The notes under the pieces were generated by a model that was given only the letters and a program-made list of their open reading frames with translations, had not been told where the DNA came from and searched no databases. The position numbers and the translations under genes were made by a program. Shown here in pieces: positions 53,994 to 63,059 of a stretch of DNA of 64,000 bases (positions within the stretch are counted from its first letter, which is position 1; every line of letters starts with the position of its first letter). Source of the DNA: Beijerinckiaceae bacterium (GTDB taxonomy: Bacteria > Pseudomonadota > Alphaproteobacteria > Rhizobiales > Beijerinckiaceae); contig JALJOM010000001.1 in the NCBI GenBank assembly GCA_024304885.1, forward strand, positions 124,001 through 188,000, given 5' to 3'.

Positions 53994-54299
53994 ATGGCCT
54001 CGAAGCTTCAGTCCTGCATGAAGGGTCCGCAAGAGTGGCCCACGGAGCTGACCATCCCGGACTGGTTCAAGGAACGAGCCGAGGCCTTGATCGGCCAGCT
54101 CGGCGAGGACCATCCCGATGCCAAGGCGTTCCGGACCATCCTGACCAACGGCCGTCTCGACGAACGAGGGGTCGATTACCTCGACTACATCGCCTCCAAG
54201 ACCGAGAACCCGGAGTCGCGGCAGCTCGCAATCGACATCTCCCACCATTGCTTCTCGACGATCAAGGTCATGACCCTCATCCCCCTGCGCATGGCTTGA
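53994..54299 (+). CDS. Small hypothetical soluble protein
   Basis: 101 residues from ATG 53994, with GAGGAGGAG upstream. KGPQEWPTELTIPDWFKERA, then a helix-rich region (LGEDHPDAKAFRTILTNGRL, SKTENPESRQLAIDIS) with His and Cys in HHCFS. No signal peptide or membrane segment. Not recognised. The strong ribosome binding site and normal base use support a real gene. Confidence 0.6.
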   Translation: MASKLQSCMKGPQEWPTELTIPDWFKERAEALIGQLGEDHPDAKAFRTILTNGRLDERGVDYLDYIASKTENPESRQLAIDISHHCFSTIKVMTLIPLRMA

Positions 54300-54861
54300 A
54301 CCCGCCGACGTCGATCGGGACGGCGCGCTCGGGATCGAGCCGTCGCGCCCGATGTCGGTGTTCCCGCCGGCGGCTGATGCATTTGCTCCAGAAACGGCCG
54401 GTTTTGGCCGGGATCCGACAGAATGTGGGAGTGCCGCGTTCCGTCCGGTCGCGAAAAAATATTGCAACTTTAGCGTTGAGTTTGCATATTGCCCGCGCGC
54501 GTCGTGAATGTGGTCTTACGCGAAGTTGTTCGCCCAGGGATGCTTCGGGACGGGAGCGAGGCGGGACACGCCCCCGCATCCGATCGTCCCTTGTCCACGT
54601 CTATAAATTTGTTCGACCATCGTGAATGGCGCCCCTATTCCAAAAATGACGAATTTGGTCCATGGTCAAGGTGATCGCTCCTACCGGTCGTCACGGGGAA
54701 AACTTCCGGGCATCTTTCGGGCGGCCTTCGACGGCTGCCGGAGGCACGAGCGCCGTTCGGGATTTTGACCGTGCGCGTGCAAGAATCGTATCTGTCGATG
54801 GATTCGGAAATCGAGCGGGCGGGCTTCGAGAAGCTGGCGGCTGAAGCAACGGAATGTCTTT
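54300..54861. other. 562-nt gap
   Basis: No gene is supported. At about 54450-54500 there is an AT-rich stretch (AAAAAATATTGCAACTTTAG) that may hold a promoter. Nothing else was recognised. Confidence 0.45.
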
Positions 54862-55863
54862 ATGGCCACCGTCGACATAGTCGTCCCTTGCTATAGATAC
54901 GGGCATTTCCTGCGCGATTGCGTCCCGAGCATCTGGACCCAAGAGGGCGTGGACCTGCGGGTTCTGGTGATCGACGATGCCTCTCCGGACGATTCCTTCG
55001 AGGTGGCGACCGAGCTCGCCGCGAACGATCGACGAATCGAGGTCGTTCGGCATCGGGAGAACCGCGGGCTCGTGGCGACGCTGAACGAAGGCATCGACTG
55101 GGCCGAAAGCGATTACTTCCTCGCGCTCAGCGCCGATGACTTGCTTGCCCCCGGATGCTTTGCGCGCGCGGTCGCGGTGATGGATCGCCACCCCGAGGTC
55201 GGACTTTTTCACGGCGCGGAGCTCCCCCTCCGCTCGGGCGGCTCGATCCCGGTGGCCGACCAAGCGAAGCAGTCCGCGGCAGGGACACGCTTCATGACCG
55301 GCCTCGATTACATCGAGCTCACGTGCCGCATCCCGGTCAACCACGTCGGCACCAGCACCGCTCTCATCCGCACCTCCGTCCAGAAGGCTGCCGGCTATTA
55401 CAATCCCAAGCTTCCCCACACCAGCGACCTCGAGATGTGGCTCCGGATCGCGGCGATTTCGGACGTGGCGAAGACCGACGCCGTCCAGGGGATCCGGCGC
55501 TGGCACAGCGCAAACATGTCCAACTATTATTTCGAGGTCGTCACGAGGGATTTTTCCGCGCGCCACGCGGGGCTCGAATGCTTCTTCGAAACGGCCGGCA
55601 CGCACGTTCCCGACGCCGAGCGGCTGCACGGCCTCGCCTTGCGCCGGCTCGCCGAGGAGGCTTATTGGAGCGGCTTGGCCTATGCCATGCGCGGCGACCT
55701 CGGCATGGCGCGAGACCTCGTGGCTTTCGCGTACCGGCTCGCTCCGACCTTCAAGGTGCTTCCCCCGGTCGGCTATCTGCTCAGGCGCCAGGACGCGATC
55801 CACCGTGTTTTCGAGGTGATGGGCGAGGCCCTTTGGGGCAAGCGCCAGATGCAGCTGCCGTAG
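54862..55863 (+). CDS. Family 2 glycosyltransferase
   Basis: 333 residues. GT-A fold start TVDIVVPCYRYGHFLRDCVP, then LVIDDASPDDSFE, DRRIEVVRHRENRGLVATLN and the DxD-like metal motif YFLALSADDLLAPGCF. It transfers a sugar from a nucleotide donor to an unknown acceptor, probably in surface polysaccharide or protein glycosylation. Apart from a downstream repeat it has no clear functional neighbour, although the polysaccharide genes at 61 kb may be related. The TAG stop is the first base triplet of a repeat terminus (TAGAGCATCC). Confidence 0.88.
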   Translation: MATVDIVVPCYRYGHFLRDCVPSIWTQEGVDLRVLVIDDASPDDSFEVATELAANDRRIEVVRHRENRGLVATLNEGIDWAESDYFLALSADDLLAPGCFARAVAVMDRHPEVGLFHGAELPLRSGGSIPVADQAKQSAAGTRFMTGLDYIELTCRIPVNHVGTSTALIRTSVQKAAGYYNPKLPHTSDLEMWLRIAAISDVAKTDAVQGIRRWHSANMSNYYFEVVTRDFSARHAGLECFFETAGTHVPDAERLHGLALRRLAEEAYWSGLAYAMRGDLGMARDLVAFAYRLAPTFKVLPPVGYLLRRQDAIHRVFEVMGEALWGKRQMQLP

Positions 55864-56043
55864 AGCATCCCGGAAATCCGCGCTCCGGTGCGCAAGCGGC
55901 TCTCCTGGAGCGTCTTCCGATTCGGAGGAATCGGAAAACCGCTACATTCTTGCCTTGTCGCATTTTCGCATTTCGCCGGCGATGTTTCGCAGCAGCGACA
56001 TCGCACTGCGAACCGGTGCCCGTTTAACTGGAAACTGCGCTAG
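55861..56043 (+). repeat. Intergenic mosaic repeat family 2, copy 2
   Basis: Begins TAGAGCATCCCGGAAATCCG (the first TAG is the glycosyltransferase stop), includes the hairpin TTCCGATT/AATCGGAA and TTGTCGCATTTTCGCATTTC, and ends with a diverged form of the family end (AACTGGAAACTGCGCTAG). It adjoins family 1 copy E. Confidence 0.65.
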
Positions 56044-56194
56044 AGCGGGATGAGGAAAAGTGTCCAGCGGTATTCCGGCGCAGTCGCGTTTACGCAGATT
56101 GCGTAAACTTATCTGCCTATCCCGCTCTGAACTTTTGGAATCGATCACGTTTTATGACTTTGGATCGATTCGATCCAAAGTCGTCGTGATCTAG
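56040..56194 (-). repeat. Intergenic mosaic repeat family 1, copy E (long form)
   Basis: Opposite orientation to copy D: CTAGAGCGGGATGAGGAAAA, TTTACGCAGATTGCGTAAAC, ATCCCGCTCTG-like module, TTTTGGAATCGATCACGTTT and GTCGTCGTGATCTAG. The terminal CTAG (56191-56194) is also the TAG stop of the receiver gene on the minus strand. Confidence 0.85.
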
Positions 56195-56631
56195 CCTTCG
56201 CCGTCTTCGGAAACGCGCAGGGCGTGCCGGATGGTCTCGACGAGACCACCGTGGAGGTTCGGCTTGTGGAACACTTGCCGGACCCCGGCACGCGCCGCGT
56301 CCGCGTCGATCTGCCGATCGAAATGACCGGTCATGAGGATCGCGGGGAGGGTGGACTTGCGCGCGCGCAGCCGCGCAAGCAGCTCGAGCCCGTTCATGAC
56401 CGGCATGCAATAGTCGATGACGAAGCAGCCGCGCGAGGGAAGCTTCGGCTGCAGGAGAAGCTCTGCGCCGCTCTGGAACGTATCGACCGCGAAGCCTTCG
56501 GCCTCGAGCAGGAACCGCAACGACCGCAAGACCGCGAGGTCGTCATCGACGAGAACGACTGTCGCCGGCTCTGTCGGCGGGCGGCCAGAGACCGAGTTCG
56601 GCATTGCGGCGTGCTCTCGTAGATGCGTCAT
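56191..56631 (-). CDS. Receiver-only response regulator
   Basis: 146 residues from ATG 56631 (AGAGGA nine bases upstream). One receiver domain: VVLVDDDLAVLRSLRFLLEA (acidic pocket), FVIDYCMPVMNGLEL (phosphoacceptor Asp), AILMTGHFD (Thr switch) and VFHKPNLHGGL (Lys). FixJ-type receiver sequence, but no output domain follows, so it may work by protein contact or in a phosphorelay. Its stop codon lies in the repeat end CTAG at 56191. Confidence 0.85.
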   Translation of the reverse strand: MTHLREHAAMPNSVSGRPPTEPATVVLVDDDLAVLRSLRFLLEAEGFAVDTFQSGAELLLQPKLPSRGCFVIDYCMPVMNGLELLARLRARKSTLPAILMTGHFDRQIDADAARAGVRQVFHKPNLHGGLVETIRHALRVSEDGEG

Positions 56632-56973
56632 GGACCGGGATCCTCTGATCGCCGACCGTCGTCGATCGCAGCGCTGATCGCATTGATCCACGTCAGCCAC
56701 CCGCTCCGCAGCTCGGCCGAGCGTGCGGCGGCTGACCGATTCACCCGTTCGCATCACGGACGGGATGTGTCATCGAGGGGATCGCAAAGGGACCGCCCAC
56801 CGGCATCGGCGGCCCTCGAGCTGCTTTTCGGTCCGATGCAAACGGAGAGCGGTCTCGATTCTTGTTTCGTCGCGATTTTCGCATAGCGATGTCGCAGTTG
56901 GGAAATATCGCCAGCGCTGTGCGGACCGGTCTCCGCTTCGCTGGAAAATGCTCTGGGAAGGATCGAGGCGGGC
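56632..56973. other. 342-nt gap with repeat family 2, copy 3
   Basis: Most of the right half (56843-56954) is a family 2 repeat with GTCGCGATTTTCGCATAGCG, ACCGGTCTCCGCTTCGCTGG and the end AAAATGCTCT just before the lpd ribosome binding site (AAGGATCGAGG). No gene. Confidence 0.6.
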
Positions 56974-58416
56974 ATGGCCGAGGCTTACGATGTTCTCGTC
57001 ATCGGCGGCGGGCCGGGCGGCTATGTCGCCGCGATCCGGGCCGCTCAGCTCGGCTTCAGAACCGCCGTCGTCGAACGCGAGCACCTCGGCGGCATCTGCC
57101 TGAACTGGGGCTGCATCCCGACCAAAGCGCTGCTGCGCTCCGCCGAGGTGTTTCGGGAGCTGACCCGCGCCAAGGACTACGGGCTCACCGTTTCGGGCGA
57201 GATCGGCTTCGATCCGAAGGCGGTCGTCGATCGCTCCCGCGCGGTTGCCGCGCAATTGAATGCCGGCGTCGGCTTCCTTCTGAAGAAAAACAAGGTCGAT
57301 ATCGTTTGGGGCGAGGCCGCGATCGAGAAGCCCGGCGAGGTCGTCGTGACGGCGCCGAAGAAGCTGCCGATGCAGCCGCAAATCCCCCCGCCCAAGGGCA
57401 TTCTCGGCGAGGGCCGCTACGCGGCGAGGAATATCATCGTCGCGACCGGAGCGCGTCCGCGCGTGCTGCCGGGGCTCGAGCCCGACGGAAACCTGATCTG
57501 GACCTATTTCGAAGCCATGATCGCGCAAAAGTTTCCGCGGTCGCTCCTCGTCGTGGGGTCTGGCGCGATCGGGATCGAGTTCGCCTCCTTCTACCGCACT
57601 TTCGGATGCGAGGTGACGGTCGTGGAGATCCTGCCGAACATCCTGCCCGTCGAGGACGAGGAGATCTCGGCCTTCGCCCGCAAGCGGTTCGAGAAGCAGG
57701 GGATCGCGATCTCGACCTCGACAAGGGTTGCATCCGTCGAGAAGAAGCCGGAGAGCCTCGTCGCCACGATCGAAGGCGCGGACGGGGCGGCCCACAAGAT
57801 CGAGGCCGAGCGGATGATCTCGGCCGTCGGCGTCATCGGAAACATCGAGGGCCTCGGCCTCGAGTCCCTCGGCGTGAAGCTCGAGCGCGGGACGATCGTA
57901 ACCGACGGCCTGGGCCGCACCAATGTGCCGGGACTCTTCGCGATCGGCGACGTCGCCGGCCCGCCCATGCTCGCCCACAAGGCAGAGCACGAGGGTGTGA
58001 TCTGCGTCGAGGCGATCAAGGGCCTCGACCCGCATCCGCTCGACAAGACCATGATCCCGGGCTGCACCTATTGCAGCCCTCAGATCGCTTCCGTCGGCCT
58101 CACCGAAGCACGGGCTAAGGCCGAGGGCTACGAGGTTCGCGTCGGCCGCTTTCCCTTCATCGGCAACGGAAAGGCGATCGCACTCGGCGAGCCGGACGGG
58201 CTCGTCAAGACGCTCTTCGACGCGAGGACGGGCAAGCTGCTCGGCGCGCATCTGGTCGGGGCCGAGGTCACTGAGCTGATCCAGGGCTTCGTCGTCGCCA
58301 TGAATTGCGAGACGACGGAAGCCGAGCTGATCGAAACGATCTTCCCGCATCCGACCTTGTCGGAGACGATGCACGAGAGCGTGCTCGATGCCTATGGGCG
58401 GGTGCTCCACCTGTGA
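56974..58416 (+). CDS. lpd: Dihydrolipoyl dehydrogenase
   Basis: 480 residues. FAD fold DVLVIGGGPGGYVAAIRAAQ, the redox disulfide GGICLNWGCIPTKAL, NAD fold SLLVVGSGAIGIEFASFYRT, and the C-terminal His-Glu pair in FPHPTLSETMHES. E3 subunit reoxidising dihydrolipoamide in pyruvate or 2-oxoglutarate dehydrogenase or glycine cleavage; the partner complex is not in the window. AAGGATCGAGG precedes the ATG. Confidence 0.94.
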   Translation: MAEAYDVLVIGGGPGGYVAAIRAAQLGFRTAVVEREHLGGICLNWGCIPTKALLRSAEVFRELTRAKDYGLTVSGEIGFDPKAVVDRSRAVAAQLNAGVGFLLKKNKVDIVWGEAAIEKPGEVVVTAPKKLPMQPQIPPPKGILGEGRYAARNIIVATGARPRVLPGLEPDGNLIWTYFEAMIAQKFPRSLLVVGSGAIGIEFASFYRTFGCEVTVVEILPNILPVEDEEISAFARKRFEKQGIAISTSTRVASVEKKPESLVATIEGADGAAHKIEAERMISAVGVIGNIEGLGLESLGVKLERGTIVTDGLGRTNVPGLFAIGDVAGPPMLAHKAEHEGVICVEAIKGLDPHPLDKTMIPGCTYCSPQIASVGLTEARAKAEGYEVRVGRFPFIGNGKAIALGEPDGLVKTLFDARTGKLLGAHLVGAEVTELIQGFVVAMNCETTEAELIETIFPHPTLSETMHESVLDAYGRVLHL

Positions 58417-58506
58417 CGGCCTGGACGTCCGGACCGTGCTCGGCGGCCTTGCGCCAGCGGCGCAAGGCCTTCGTCGACTCTCGTCGGCGCCACCGGTCGA
58501 GGCTCC

Positions 58507-58642
58507 AGCGCTTTTCGTTCCGGCAGAATCGGAAAGCGGCTCCCCTTTCTTTCTCGGTCGCAATTTCGAAGAGCGATGTCGCCGGTACCAATCATCGCCG
58601 ACGCGATGCGAACCGGTGTTTGCTTCGCTGGAAAATGCTCTA
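58507..58642 (+). repeat. Intergenic mosaic repeat family 2, copy 4
   Basis: Contains AATCGGAAAGCGGCTCCCCT, TCGCAATTTCGAAGAGCGAT, CGATGCGAACCGGTGTTTGC and the end TTCGCTGGAAAATGCTCTAG (up to 58643). The CTA at 58640-58642 is the stop of the gene on the minus strand. Confidence 0.7.
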
Positions 58643-59041
58643 GTTCAGCCGGGCGGACGGAGGGACCTCGGGCTTCTGGGGGAGCGTGGCGAGCGGGCTC
58701 GCCTGATGGTGGACGAGGCGCCAGGCCCCGTCGACCCGCTTGAACCAATTGGTCGCGGCGAGGGCCATGGCTCCGACGATCTCGATGCAGAAGACCCTGG
58801 CGTCGTCCTGCGACACGAGGACCATGTCGTTGCGGTGCTCGATTCGTTCCTGGATCGGGTTGCTCAGGATCTTGTGATAGGATTCGAGGACCGACTGACG
58901 CCCGACGAGGACCGGCCAGCCCGGGTGAATGCACGACACGTCCTCGTCGGCCCAGATCGCGCCCATCGCCGCGAGATCGGCAGTGCTAAAGGCATGATAG
59001 AAGGCAGCATTCGCCGCCAGGACTGCAGTCTTGTCGTTCAT
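58640..59041 (-). CDS. NTF2-like/SnoaL-type small protein
   Basis: 133 residues from ATG 59041. MNDKTAVLAANAAFYHAFST, then DLAAMGAIWADEDVSCIHPG and TNWFKRVDGAWRLVHHQASP: the DUF4440/SnoaL-like cone-shaped fold. The active-site residues vary in this family, so function is unassigned. The TAG stop is provided by the terminal bases of repeat family 2 copy 4. It is divergent from the next gene. Confidence 0.82.
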   Translation of the reverse strand: MNDKTAVLAANAAFYHAFSTADLAAMGAIWADEDVSCIHPGWPVLVGRQSVLESYHKILSNPIQERIEHRNDMVLVSQDDARVFCIEIVGAMALAATNWFKRVDGAWRLVHHQASPLATLPQKPEVPPSARLN

Positions 59042-59208
59042 GCGCTCCGAGGTGCCGCAAGAACCATCGAAAATCAACGAAAAATGCGACGCGGCTCGGC
59101 CAAGCAAGTCTCGGCCCGCCGGCCGTGCCGGATCGTCGCAGGATGGCGCTGGTCGGACCCCCGGATGCTCCAACGTCCTCGTCTCGAGGCCGTAAAGAGG
59201 AGGCTCCC

Positions 59209-59562
59209 ATGAGCTATGTCGATGGATTCGTTGTTCCCGTCGCAAAGGACAAGATCGAAGCCTACAAGGCGATGGCGCGACGCGCGGGCGAGATTTGGAA
59301 GGAGCACGGTGCACTCGCCTTCGTGGAATGCGTCGGGGAAGACGTCCCCTATGGCGAGCTCACGTCGTTTCCGCGCGCGGTGCAGGTGAAGGAGGGCGAG
59401 ACCGTTGTCTTCTCCTGGATCCTCTATGCGTCACGGGAGGCGCGCGACGAGATCAACGCCAAGGTCATGGCGGACCCGCGCGTGAAGGCCGACATGGCGG
59501 CCATGCCGTTCGACGGCAAGCGGATGATCTTCGGCGGCTTCGAGGTCATGATCGAGCTCTAG
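59209..59562 (+). CDS. DUF1428 domain protein
   Basis: 117 residues: MSYVDGFVVPVAKDKIEAYK, then GALAFVECVGEDVPYGELTS and EVMIEL at the C-terminus, matching DUF1428 (alpha+beta dimeric barrel-like). Function not known; some relatives lie with general stress genes. AGAGGAGG is upstream. Its TAG stop (59560-59562) falls in the initial CTAG of repeat copy F. Confidence 0.88.
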   Translation: MSYVDGFVVPVAKDKIEAYKAMARRAGEIWKEHGALAFVECVGEDVPYGELTSFPRAVQVKEGETVVFSWILYASREARDEINAKVMADPRVKADMAAMPFDGKRMIFGGFEVMIEL

Positions 59563-59713
59563 ATCACGATGACTTTGGATCGACTCGATCCAAAGTCATG
59601 ACACGTGATCGATTCCAAAAGTCTAGAGCGGAATAGGCAGATAAGTCTACGCAATCTGCGTAAACGCGATTGCGCCGAAAAACCGCTGTACGCTTTTCCT
59701 CATCCCGCTCTAG
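59559..59713 (+). repeat. Intergenic mosaic repeat family 1, copy F (long form)
   Basis: Starts CTAGATCACGATGACTTTGG, with the palindrome around GGATCGACTCGATCC, continues AAGTCATGACACGTGATCGA and GCAATCTGCGTAAACGCGAT, and ends TTTTCCTCATCCCGCTCTAG at 59713. Its last CTAG was used as target by the MITE to the right. Confidence 0.85.
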
Positions 59714-59824
59714 AGGCTGTTAGGGACTGCCAGTAAGTCATTGATAGCTATAGACTTTCTGGCATGCCGATATACTGGAAACGCAAATGAAATCAATAGC
59801 TTGCAGCGTGGTCTCTAACAGCCT
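59714..59824. mobile_element. 111-bp MITE-like element inserted in repeat copy F
   Basis: Left end AGGCTGTTAGGGAC and right end (reverse complement) AGGCTGTTAGAGAC: 14-bp terminal inverted repeats with one mismatch. CTAG is present on both sides (59710-59713 and 59825-59828), a 4-bp target duplication as made by IS5-group elements with YTAR targets. It has no coding capacity. An active parent element is not in the window. Confidence 0.72.
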
Positions 59825-59828
59825 CTAG

Positions 59829-61003
59829 AGCGGCTTCCGTTCCAGCGCAATCGCAGACCTCTCCTGGTTCGACAGGTGGGTAGGGCTGCTGGCGGCGATT
59901 CCCTGTCCGGACGATTCGGGAGGGGATGATGACGGTTGCATCTCGGTCCAGGGTGCCGCTGTCGTGGGAGCGCGAGCTTGCTCGGAAGCAGCGGACGCCA
60001 GCGCCGCCATTTCGGCGAGACGAGCTCGGCAAGACGGGTGGTACGTTTCTCGACGAGCCGAAAGCGCGGGAAGCGCCCACGACCGGCATCCGATCGAATT
60101 TCAGCTGTAGGATCAAGGTGCGGCTGCAGGTCGTGTGAAGGCTTTACCGTGGCGGTAGATTTGAAGACACCGCCAACCCCCTCGCTCACACGAAATCGGT
60201 GGTCCGATAGTCGATCTCCCATCGAAGGGGAAGCCGATTTCGGGTTTGTCGATCGCACCGGCCTTCGGCTGTGGGGTCGCAGAAAGCCGAATGAGATCAG
60301 CGGTCATGTGTACATCGTCCGGAAAAGTCCGAGACGGAATCGCGCGGTGCGACCGACGCAGGCGGCGAGATCCTCCCGCACCGCAGGCTTGGAGGTGCGT
60401 CCGCTCGGTATGCTTCGAAGACTGACGCGATGAGCTGGGCGCCGTTCTCCAGTCGGCCCAGAAGCGCAGTTGCGGCAACAGGCGCGGCCTGCGCGCTTCA
60501 CCACGTTGCTTCATGGTCCCGCGAGCGGTGATCAGACAAAAGACTCTCCCGTCGATTGGACGAAAGACCGGGCGTAGCTCATCCGAATTGTCGAACCTCA
60601 AGCATGCGCGAAAAGGCTAGAATTACGGGATGGGAACATTCCGGGGACCGGCGGCAGAGGTCGAGCTGCCTCTTGTCGAGGCCCGGAGGGAAGCGGGGCC
60701 TGGCCCGGCTCGTCTTTCGAGGGGTCGATTGCGGATGAATTGATTCAGACGATGGCCGAGATGCACTATGGTCGACACGTTTGCCGGTCTCGGCTATTCG
60801 CAACGAGGGTGGGGGACCGAGGCAAGACGCCTCGACCCGGCGGGAGGTGAGCACACGCATCCAGTGTTCGACCCCGGTGCTTCTATTGCCGGCTTCTGCC
60901 GCTCCCCGTCGGCTTGCTCGGCAATGTCCTCGGTCGAAGCGAGCGGCGATCAAGGTCTTGTCGCTGCCGATGGTGACAAGGTCGCAATCGGAAAACTGTG
61001 AAC
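59829..61003. other. 1.2-kb stretch without a supported gene
   Basis: Short frames on both strands have no recognisable domain or good start. No insertion-sequence ends besides the MITE were seen. It may hold decayed genes and the promoter of the acyltransferase gene at 61004. Confidence 0.45.
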
Positions 61004-61720
61004 ATGTCATTGACATCACTAAAGTCTTGGCGGGCGAAGTCGAAGGATCCTCTCTGCTTGCTCGTGCCGGATGACGGCACCGACAGCGAGGTGACGCCGT
61101 TGCTCATCTTTCCCTATAACGGGAATGGCTTGGAAGCTTTGGACTGCCTCGCCGATGGCTACAAGCTGACCGGATTTGTCGACGACAAGGTGGAAAAGCA
61201 AGGGATTTCACCCTATGGGTTCGCGGTATACAGCCGGGCAGCGATCGCGGATTTCCCCGAAAGCCGCATCCTGGCGATCCCCGGCAGCCCGGAGTCCTTC
61301 CGGACGCGGGCACAGGCGATCTCGAGCCTGGGTGTGGACGAAAGCCGATTCGCGCGCGTGGTCCATCCCTCTGCTCGAATCTCTCCCTTGGCTTCGATCG
61401 GCTACAATGTCCTGATCATGGCCGGCGTCGTGATCACCAGCAATTGCGTGATCGGAAATCACGTCTGCATCCTCCCCAACACCGTGGTTCATCACGATTC
61501 GAAGATCGGGGACTGGAGCCTCGTCGGGTCCAATGTCACGATTGCGGGAGCAGTGACGATCGGAGAGAATTGTTACATCGGCAGCGGCTCCACGGTTCTG
61601 AGCCGCCTCGAGATCGGGAACCGCGCCATGGTCGGCTTGGGTAGCAACGTCCTGCGCAGCGTCGCGGAGGGCACGACCGTGGCAGGCAATCCCGCGAGGA
61701 CGATCCGGCGATGGGTTTAG
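61004..61720 (+). CDS. NeuD-like sugar O-acetyltransferase
   Basis: 238 residues from ATG 61004 (a GTG at 60998 is possible). The N-terminal half is a Rossmann-like domain for nucleotide-sugar binding; the C-terminal half is a left-handed beta helix with hexapeptide repeats (for example GYNVLIMAGVVITSNCVIGN, IGENCYIGSGSTVLSRLEIG). NeuD-type enzymes acetylate amino-sugars for surface polysaccharide. It starts a polysaccharide group with the next two genes. Confidence 0.8.
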   Translation: MSLTSLKSWRAKSKDPLCLLVPDDGTDSEVTPLLIFPYNGNGLEALDCLADGYKLTGFVDDKVEKQGISPYGFAVYSRAAIADFPESRILAIPGSPESFRTRAQAISSLGVDESRFARVVHPSARISPLASIGYNVLIMAGVVITSNCVIGNHVCILPNTVVHHDSKIGDWSLVGSNVTIAGAVTIGENCYIGSGSTVLSRLEIGNRAMVGLGSNVLRSVAEGTTVAGNPARTIRRWV

Positions 61721-61823
61721 CCCCGAGCATCGCCATTCCCTTTTCGAACGCTCGGTCGGTGAATGGAGCCTACGTCGATTTCGTTGCTGGCTCCGGAAGT
61801 GCCCGTGTGGTACAGAAAACGGG

Positions 61824-62681
61824 ATGAACATTGTGCTTCGCGAGTTGGGCATTCGAGACTGGCGAGCAGCCGAGATGCCCGGAACACGTCTCGTCGCTCG
61901 TGCTTCCGGCAAAGTCCGTCGGATGCTGGCGAGCCGCTTCGAACGGCGCGAGGCCTCGACCGATTCCGTCGGTCCTATCGTATCGTTTACGTTCGACGAC
62001 GCGCCGAAAAGCGCATTCGGCGTCGGCCGCGAGATTCTCGAGTCGTTCGGTGCGCGAGCAACCTATTTCGTGTCTCTCGGACTTCTGGACAAGGAGACGG
62101 AGGTCGGAAGGATCGCTTCCGTCGACGATCTTGCGCGCGCGGTCGCCGAAGGGTGCGAGCTCGGGTGCCACACCTTCGACCATCTGGACGCTTGGAGCAC
62201 CTCGCCGAGAGACTATCTGGAGTCGGTCGTACGCAATCGCGAGGCTCTGCACCAAGTCCTGCCGGGGACTGGTTTTGCCGCATTCGCCTACCCGAAAAGC
62301 GGTGCCACGGTTTGGATCAAGCCTGCGCTGTCCAAGCTATTCGCCTGTTGTCGCGGCGGTGGCCAAGGTATCAATGCGGGTACCATCGACCTGAATCTGC
62401 TCAACGCGTGCTTCATCGACCAGTGGACCGGAGTCGACCTCGAATTCATTCGCAAGCTCGTGGACGACAACGCGGCTCGTCGCGGCTGGCTGATTTTTGC
62501 CACGCATGATGTGGCGCCCACCCCGTCGCCCTACGGCTGCAGCCCAAAGTTCCTGGAAGCCGTGGCACGATGCGCGAGTGAAACCGGATCGTTGCTTTTA
62601 CCTGTGGGAGAGGCTTGTGCCAGATTGCTGTACGCGGCCGAATCGGGTGCGAGCAGCCATCACTCGGTTGGCAGGTCATAG
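61824..62681 (+). CDS. Polysaccharide deacetylase-family protein
   Basis: 285 residues. NodB homology domain: IVSFTFDDAPKSAFGVG (Asp pair for metal), LGCHTFDHLDAWS (two His), FAYPKSGATVWIKP and a C-terminal FATHDVAPTPSPYG. Family members remove N- or O-acetyl groups from polysaccharides such as chitin or EPS. The metal triad D-H-H is present. It follows the acyltransferase by 103 nt and probably acts on the same exported glycan. Confidence 0.82.
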   Translation: MNIVLRELGIRDWRAAEMPGTRLVARASGKVRRMLASRFERREASTDSVGPIVSFTFDDAPKSAFGVGREILESFGARATYFVSLGLLDKETEVGRIASVDDLARAVAEGCELGCHTFDHLDAWSTSPRDYLESVVRNREALHQVLPGTGFAAFAYPKSGATVWIKPALSKLFACCRGGGQGINAGTIDLNLLNACFIDQWTGVDLEFIRKLVDDNAARRGWLIFATHDVAPTPSPYGCSPKFLEAVARCASETGSLLLPVGEACARLLYAAESGASSHHSVGRS

Positions 62682-63059
62682 AATTCATTAGAGCGATTTG
62701 CAGCAATGCGGCCGGTTCGCATGTTCGCCGGCGATGTACCCTCGCCGCCTTTGCGGTTTTCATTGGCCCCTTCGGCCGAGAGCCGGTCGGAGATCGGGCT
62801 CGCGCAGCAGCTACGTCGATTCGAAGGTCAGCTAGACCACGAATATAGACGGGAGTCGCCTTCGGGCATTTGGAGGACGCGCCTGGCCTTGGTTCGGATT
62901 GGTTCTGACCCTTGCACCAATGGCTCGGATCGGTCCGGGCGTCGCGGTCAGCGAGTCGTAATGATGCCGCATCGCCGGAGTTGCCCGGAGCTCGAGAAAC
63001 GTGGGCGTCAGTAGTTCGAAACGCGCCGAAGCATCGGCCTCCGAGAAGGTTGATCGTGA
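62682..63059. other. 378-nt gap with a partial family 2 repeat
   Basis: AGAGCGATTTGCAGCAATGC and TTCGCATGTTCGCCGGCGAT (62691-62745) resemble family 2 repeats in part. No gene is supported. The rest probably carries a promoter for the gene at 63060. Confidence 0.45.
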
